Part shown: piece by piece, positions 43,204 to 47,853 of the stretch
Position numbering within the stretch: position 1 is the stretch's first letter
Layout: each line of letters opens with the position of its first letter
Notes under the pieces: generated by a model
Database searches by the model: none
What the model saw: the letters and a program-made list of their open reading frames with translations, nothing else
Told to the model about the DNA's origin: nothing
Made by a program: the position numbers and the translations under genes
From: an uncultured Bacteroidales bacterium
Lineage (GTDB): Bacteria > Bacteroidota > Bacteroidia > Bacteroidales > CAIXZF01
Length of the DNA: 47,853 nt
Direction: 5' to 3'
Assembly: GCA_903923925.1 (NCBI GenBank)
Contig: CAIXZF010000025.1
Span: 1 to 47,853 of the forward strand

Positions 43204-45081
43204 ATGGAAAGGATCACCTCAATGGATGACTTAAAAAAACTCAGAAACACTCTGCTGGAAAAAATGAAATTCCGGGAAAACAACCAGAATGCCCAGGTAC
43301 AGGTTCAGGTTAAAGTAGCGATGGCTACATGTGGAATAGCTTCAGGTGCAAAAGAAGTTATGGATTTCATGGCAGAGGAATTTGACAAACGTAATATCGA
43401 AGCTGTTGTTACACAAACAGGATGCATGGGATATTGCTATGCCGAACCTACAATTGAAGTAAAACTCCCAAATAATGAGCCCGTAATTTTTGGTTGGGTT
43501 GATTTAAAAAAAGCTGACCGTATCATTGAAAAATATATCAGGAACAACGAGCTTGTTGAAGGGATCATACCACTCAACTTCGCTTCCATCGATGACAACC
43601 TGAATGATGAAACCACTGAAAGAAAAAAACAGATCAGGATTGCCCTCAGGAATTGTGGTGTCATCAATCCTGAAAATATTGATGATTATATTGGTCGCGA
43701 TGGATATCAGGCTCTTGGGAGATGTTTAACAGAACTTAGTCCGGACGTAGTTATAGATCAGGTTAAAAAATCTGGGCTACGTGGTCGTGGAGGTGGAGGA
43801 TTTCCAACTGGTCTGAAATGGGAAATTACACGCAAAAGTGTTGCAAAACCAAAGTATGTGGTTTGTAATGCCGACGAAGGTGACCCCGGTGCATTCATGG
43901 ATCGCTCCATTCTGGAAGGCGACCCTCATTCAGTAATAGAAGCAATGGCTATTGCAGGCTATGCTATTGGTGCAGAATTTGGTGTTGTTTACATCAGAGC
44001 AGAATATCCGCTTGCTATCGAACGTCTGAAAATTGCTATTGGTCAGGCAAGAGTTTTGGGTTTACTTGGACGGAATATTTTTGGTACTGATTTTTGTTTC
44101 GATATTGAATTGAGATATGGTGCCGGAGCCTTTGTTTGTGGCGAAGAAACCGCCCTTATACATTCCATGGAAGGTAACCGCGGGGAACCAACAGTAAAAC
44201 CGCCATTCCCTTCAGTATCAGGATATCTCGGACTTCCAACCAATGTAAATAATGTTGAAACTTTTGCAAACATCCCTCCTATCATTACGAAAGGTGCTGA
44301 ATGGTTTGCTTCAATCGGATCAGAAAAGTCGAAAGGAACCAAGGTTTTTGCACTTGCAGGCCAGATTAACAATGTTGGTCTTATCGAAGTGCCAATGGGA
44401 ACAACACTTCGTGATGTTATTTATGAAATTGGTGGTGGCATAAGAGATAGCAGGGAATTTAAAGCAGTTCAAACCGGTGGCCCATCAGGGGGCTGTTTAA
44501 CAAAAAAACATCTTGATACTCCAATTGATTATGATAATCTGATTGCCTCAGGTTCCATGATGGGATCTGGTGGAATGATTGTAATGGATGAAGCTGACTG
44601 TATGGTGGCAATTGCAAAATTCTATCTTGAATTTACAGTTGAGGAATCATGCGGAAAATGCTCACCTTGCAGGATCGGCAATAAAAGATTGTTTGAAATT
44701 CTGGAGAAAATTACCAAAGGGAATGGAACGCTTGAAGATCTGGAACATCTTCGTACGCTGGGTAATGTGATAAAAGACACTTCTTTATGTGGTTTGGGAC
44801 AAACATCTCCAAATCCTGTTCTATCAACACTCGACAATTTCTTTGAAGAATATTACGAGCATGTGGTTGACAAAAAATGTCGCGCCGGTGTATGTAAATC
44901 ATTAATGAAATACATCATCCAGGAAGATAATTGTGTCGGTTGTATGGCCTGCGCAAGAAATTGCCCGGTTAATGCGATTACAGGCGAAAAGAAACTGCCA
45001 CACCTGATAAACCAGCATATCTGCATTAAATGCGGAGCCTGTATGGAGAAGTGCAAATTCAATGCGATTTATACCAACTAA
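43204..45081 (+). CDS. hydB: Electron-bifurcating-type hydrogenase subunit HydB, operon 2
   Basis: A 625-residue NuoF-like subunit with extra iron-sulphur domains. The N-terminal thioredoxin-like domain (about residues 30-115) has ATCGIASGA (Cys43) and TGCMGYC (Cys74, Cys78), so only three clear cysteines. The NuoF core (about 195-525) has GLRGRGGGGFPTGLKW, NADEGDPGAFMDRS, GAFVCGEETAL and ESCGKCSPCRIGN with the later Cys in SLCGLGQT. The C-terminus (about 555-620) is a two-[4Fe-4S] ferredoxin domain, CVGCMACARNCP and CIKCGACMEKC. This full layout is that of bifurcating HydABC enzymes coupling NADH and reduced ferredoxin. It leads hydB-hydA-hydC. Confidence 0.91.
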   Translation: MERITSMDDLKKLRNTLLEKMKFRENNQNAQVQVQVKVAMATCGIASGAKEVMDFMAEEFDKRNIEAVVTQTGCMGYCYAEPTIEVKLPNNEPVIFGWVDLKKADRIIEKYIRNNELVEGIIPLNFASIDDNLNDETTERKKQIRIALRNCGVINPENIDDYIGRDGYQALGRCLTELSPDVVIDQVKKSGLRGRGGGGFPTGLKWEITRKSVAKPKYVVCNADEGDPGAFMDRSILEGDPHSVIEAMAIAGYAIGAEFGVVYIRAEYPLAIERLKIAIGQARVLGLLGRNIFGTDFCFDIELRYGAGAFVCGEETALIHSMEGNRGEPTVKPPFPSVSGYLGLPTNVNNVETFANIPPIITKGAEWFASIGSEKSKGTKVFALAGQINNVGLIEVPMGTTLRDVIYEIGGGIRDSREFKAVQTGGPSGGCLTKKHLDTPIDYDNLIASGSMMGSGGMIVMDEADCMVAIAKFYLEFTVEESCGKCSPCRIGNKRLFEILEKITKGNGTLEDLEHLRTLGNVIKDTSLCGLGQTSPNPVLSTLDNFFEEYYEHVVDKKCRAGVCKSLMKYIIQEDNCVGCMACARNCPVNAITGEKKLPHLINQHICIKCGACMEKCKFNAIYTN

Positions 45082-45096
45082 TTGATTTGATGTATT

Positions 45097-46869
45097 ATGG
45101 AATCCATAAAAATCACTATTGATAAAAAAATAATCGAAGTTCCGAAAGGAACCACCGTATTGCATGCCGCCAGGCAATTAGGAATAGAAATCCCCACCTT
45201 GTGTTATTTTAATCTTGGCGACATGAACATAGAAAACAAACCCGGGGGATGCAGGGTTTGTGTTGTTGAAGTTGAAGGCAGAAGAAATCTGGCACCTGCA
45301 TGCGTTACAGAGTGCACAGAAGGGATGCTTGTTAATACGCACTCTATCAGAGTATTAAACTCCCGTCGCACTGTATTGGAACTCATACTTTCCGATCATC
45401 CCTATGACTGCCTTGTATGTGCAAAATCTGGTAATTGCGAACTGCAATCACTCGCTCAGAAACTTGGAATCCGTGAGATTCATTATGAGGGTGAAAAGTC
45501 GACTTACCGGAAAGATACCTCTCCAGCCATTATCCGCGACATCGACAAATGTATTATGTGCCGTCGATGTGAGATGATGTGTAATGATTTTCAAACTGTT
45601 GGTGTATTATCAGCAATTAACCGTGGTTTTCAGGCAGTAGTTGCACCAGCTTTTGAAATGAATCTTGATCATTCTACATGTACCTATTGCGGTCAATGTG
45701 TTTCTGTTTGCCCTACTGGTGCGCTAACAGAAGTTGATCATACACGTAAAGTCGTAAATGCTCTGGCAGATCCGACCAAGACAGTAATTGTACAAACTGC
45801 ACCCGCCGTAAGGGCAGCATTAGGAGAAGAATTCGGGCTCGAGCCCGGAACACTGGTTACCGGTAAGATGGCCGCAGCACTCAGACAGCTGGGATTTGAT
45901 TTTGTTTTCGATACGGACTTTGCTGCCGACTTAACCATCATGGAAGAAGGTACTGAACTATTAGACCGACTTACGCGCCATTTAAACGGTGACACCTCTG
46001 TGAAACTGCCAATATTAACTTCCTGCTGCCCGGGCTGGGTGAAATTTTTCGAACATAACTGGCCGGATATGCTCGACATTCCGTCGACAGCTAAATCTCC
46101 CCAGCAAATGTTCGGAGCAATCGCGAAAAATTATTTCGCTGACAAAATTAAGGTTGATCGTAAAGACATGGTTGTGGTTTCCATTATGCCTTGTCTGGCT
46201 AAAAAGTATGAATGCACCAGGCCTGAATTCGCTGTAGACGGCAACCCTGACGTAGACTACGCGCTTTCTACAAGGGAACTTGCTCACCTGATTAAACAGG
46301 CGAACATTGATTTCCTTTCACTGCCCGACGAAGATTTTGACAATCCGCTCGGCGAATCCACTGGTGCAAGTGTCATTTTCGGCACAACAGGAGGTGTTAT
46401 CGAGGCCGCGACAAGAACAGCTTACGAAGTGTTCACCGGCAAAAAACTAGAAAAGATCTCATTTGAAGAACTTCGTGGCCTCGAAAATATCCGTCATGCA
46501 ACAATTGATTTCAATGGATTGCCTATAAATATAGGCATTGCCCATGGACTTGGTTATGCCAGGAAACTTTTGGAAGACATCAAAGCCGGAAAGAGCGAAT
46601 TTCATGCCATCGAAATAATGGCGTGCCCTGGAGGCTGCATCGGAGGTGGTGGACAACCTTACAATCATGGCAATTCTGATGTAATAAAAGCCCGCCAGAC
46701 TGCCCTCTACAAGGAAGATATTGAAAAGCCTATCCGCAAATCACATGAAAATCCATTTGTCCAAAAACTTTACGAGGAATACCTTGGCAAGCCTATGGGA
46801 GAAATTTCGCATCATCTGTTGCATACCCATTATTTCGACAGGACCAACGAAGTGATTATCGACGAATAA
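45097..46869 (+). CDS. hydA: [FeFe] hydrogenase catalytic subunit HydA, operon 2
   Basis: A 590-residue catalytic subunit, a paralogue of the HydA at 40531 with the same domain order. It has an N-terminal [2Fe-2S] domain (CYFNLGDMNIENKPGGCRVC region), a His/Cys [4Fe-4S] site (HPYDCLVCAKSGNCELQ), two [4Fe-4S] sites (CIMCRRCEMMC and CTYCGQCVSVC) and the H-cluster domain. The H-cluster motifs are canonical: TSCCPGW (about residue 307), MPCLAKKYE and EIMACPGGCIGGGGQP. The C-terminal tail (SHHLLHTHY) matches the paralogue. It begins 15 bases after hydB. Its maturases HydE, HydF and HydG are not in the window. Confidence 0.94.
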   Translation: MESIKITIDKKIIEVPKGTTVLHAARQLGIEIPTLCYFNLGDMNIENKPGGCRVCVVEVEGRRNLAPACVTECTEGMLVNTHSIRVLNSRRTVLELILSDHPYDCLVCAKSGNCELQSLAQKLGIREIHYEGEKSTYRKDTSPAIIRDIDKCIMCRRCEMMCNDFQTVGVLSAINRGFQAVVAPAFEMNLDHSTCTYCGQCVSVCPTGALTEVDHTRKVVNALADPTKTVIVQTAPAVRAALGEEFGLEPGTLVTGKMAAALRQLGFDFVFDTDFAADLTIMEEGTELLDRLTRHLNGDTSVKLPILTSCCPGWVKFFEHNWPDMLDIPSTAKSPQQMFGAIAKNYFADKIKVDRKDMVVVSIMPCLAKKYECTRPEFAVDGNPDVDYALSTRELAHLIKQANIDFLSLPDEDFDNPLGESTGASVIFGTTGGVIEAATRTAYEVFTGKKLEKISFEELRGLENIRHATIDFNGLPINIGIAHGLGYARKLLEDIKAGKSEFHAIEIMACPGGCIGGGGQPYNHGNSDVIKARQTALYKEDIEKPIRKSHENPFVQKLYEEYLGKPMGEISHHLLHTHYFDRTNEVIIDE

Positions 46870-46874
46870 ATTTT

Positions 46875-46880
46875 AGGAGG
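46875..46880 (+). promoter_or_regulatory. Strong Shine-Dalgarno site of hydC (operon 2)
   Basis: AGGAGG lies 8 bases before the ATG at 46889, in the 19-base gap after hydA. Confidence 0.6.
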
Positions 46881-46888
46881 AAAACACA

Positions 46889-47371
46889 ATGTCACATATA
46901 AAAATACAGCTGAAACCGAGGCAGGTAGAGCAACTTCAGGAAGTTTGCCAATCGTTTAACAACAAACCCGGAGAACTTATTAATGTACTTCACAAGGCCC
47001 AGAGTATATTCGGGTATCTGCCTGCAGAAGTGCAGGAGGTTGTTGCGAAGGAGTTAAATTTATCTGTTGCAAAAGTATATGGGGTGGTTACATTCTACTC
47101 CTTCTTCACAATGCAGCCCAAAGGGATTCATCCTATATCCATCTGCCTTGGAACAGCATGTTATGTTCGCGGAGCCGAGAAAGTTCTCGATGAGTTCAAG
47201 CGCTTGCTAAAGGTTAATGTTGGAGAAACTACCCCCGACGGGAAATTCTCTATCAGCTGCCTGCGCTGCGTGGGAGCCTGCGGACTAGCGCCTGTTGTAA
47301 CCATTGGTGAAAAGGTTTACGGACGCGTTTCACCCGATGGTGTTAAGGATATCCTTAAAGAGTTTGAATAA
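46889..47371 (+). CDS. hydC: Hydrogenase subunit HydC (NuoE-like), operon 2
   Basis: A 160-residue NuoE-like protein with an N-terminal helical region (VYGVVTFYSFFTMQPKG) and a C-terminal thioredoxin-like [2Fe-2S] domain. The cluster ligands are in CLGTAC (about residues 87-92) and CVGAC (about 128-132). It would complete the HydABC trimer with the two genes upstream. It is a paralogue of the hydC at 38820 but sits last in its operon. A hairpin terminator follows after 30 bases. Confidence 0.9.
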   Translation: MSHIKIQLKPRQVEQLQEVCQSFNNKPGELINVLHKAQSIFGYLPAEVQEVVAKELNLSVAKVYGVVTFYSFFTMQPKGIHPISICLGTACYVRGAEKVLDEFKRLLKVNVGETTPDGKFSISCLRCVGACGLAPVVTIGEKVYGRVSPDGVKDILKEFE

Positions 47372-47401
47372 AATAATAATGGTGGATAAATGGTTGATCA
47401 G

Positions 47402-47430
47402 AACCGCCTCGTAATAGGGCGGTTTTGTTC
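47402..47430. terminator. Terminator hairpin after hydrogenase operon 2
   Basis: The stem AACCGCC (47402-47408) / GGCGGTT (47418-47424) has a 9-base loop and a short T-rich tail. Flanking A/T bases on the other side suggest it also serves the convergent ParB-like gene. Confidence 0.6.
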
Positions 47431-47494
47431 GTATTCCAGTTTTTCTGGGTCGTTTTATCCTTGACTTTCAAGAAGGATGCCAGGTCTTCGCGGC

Positions 47495-47853
47495 TCATTC
47501 CCTGGTGTTTGGCGGCAATGTACACCTCAAACTGTTTCTGCGATTTACCAGCACTGTCAACTTTTTCGATGCGGCGGATGCTGCGCCTACTACGGCCATA
47601 ATCTGTGCCTCCCGTTCGGTACAATCTTTAATGATAGCGCGAACCTGGCCACGGCCGAGGTTTTTATGCGCCATTACCCGGCGATGCCCATCGATGATCT
47701 CATAGCCCTCAACAACCTGGCGCACAATGATGGGCTGCATCATTCCGCTGCTTTCGATACTGGCGGTTAGCTCATCCAATTGCTGTGCTGCCCTGGAATT
47801 ATCGTTTTTTGTTGTTTCATTCAGAAATCTCCCCTGGTAAGGCGATTCCTTTA
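47495..47853 (-). pseudogene. ParB-like partition/nuclease-domain gene, frameshifted, 5' end outside the window
   Basis: The minus strand runs in from the window edge in one frame with ParB-domain features. These are SPYQGRFLNETT (box near the N-terminus), QQLDELTASIESSGMMQPII, the signature VEGYEIIDGHRRVMAHKNLG and EAQIMAVVG. After that the frame gives a short unlikely tail ending at 47495. A different frame over about 47450-47600 gives a more protein-like sequence (EKVDSAGKSQKQFEVYIAAK). This suggests a frameshift, or an abrupt truncation at the core-domain boundary. The segment is visibly richer in G and C than its surroundings, which suggests origin from a plasmid or mobile element. The 5' half cannot be judged from here. 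Confidence 0.6.

Overview
This window reads as chromosomal DNA of a Bacteroidota bacterium, probably an anaerobic or fermentative Bacteroidales-like lineage. The evidence is an adjacent SusC/SusD pair, C-terminal type IX secretion (T9SS) sorting domains, a Bacteroidetes-type serine palmitoyltransferase, -7 promoter elements of the form TAnnTTTG, and a general lack of Shine-Dalgarno sites. No rRNA, tRNA, CRISPR array or intact insertion sequence was seen.

Layout. (1) 1-7.5 kb: a copper/silver resistance block with a small heavy-metal-binding protein, a CusA-type RND pump, its outer-membrane channel and a CusB-type adaptor carrying extra metal-binding domains. A decayed multicopper oxidase remnant lies on the opposite strand. 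(2) 7.9-24.2 kb: after a secreted T9SS protein comes a locus that looks built to scavenge cyanophycin (multi-arginyl-polyaspartate). One operon holds a canonical cyanophycinase, SusC, SusD and a PKD/beta-propeller lipoprotein. Around it lie isoaspartyl dipeptidase, an M28 peptidase, an N-acylamino-acid racemase/OSBS-type enzyme, an M14 carboxypeptidase, a second S51 peptidase exported by T9SS, and a YfcC-family transporter. (3) 24.4-26.5 kb: a response-regulator pseudogene and a NorC/NorB-like pair whose catalytic subunit lacks expected metal ligands. (4) 26.6-38.6 kb: serine palmitoyltransferase with a short-chain reductase (sphingolipid), a serine hydrolase, a cohesin/dockerin-like secreted protein, a small membrane protein, a phosphate transporter with its PhoU-like partner, a flavoprotein, prmC, ribD and truA. 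(5) 38.7-47.4 kb: two tandem NADH-linked [FeFe]-hydrogenase operons, hydC-hydB-hydA and hydB-hydA-hydC. (6) 47.4 kb to the end: a frameshifted, G+C-richer ParB-like gene running off the window.

Two systems stand out. In the cyanophycin locus, secreted cyanophycinases would cut the polymer to beta-Asp-Arg dipeptides, SusCD would import them, cytoplasmic IadA would release aspartate and arginine, and the YfcC carrier would move the products. A SusCD-centred cyanophycin locus is to my knowledge not well described. The hydrogenase pair appears to have a shared control logic: each promoter carries two sites matching the Rex (NADH/NAD+ sensor) operator. The two enzymes differ in HydB: one is minimal, as in NADH-only enzymes, and the other carries the N- and C-terminal iron-sulphur domains of bifurcating enzymes. 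The second operon also has a roughly 370-base leader with a broken small ORF and a long terminator-like hairpin. All family assignments are by eye from motifs; no searches were run.
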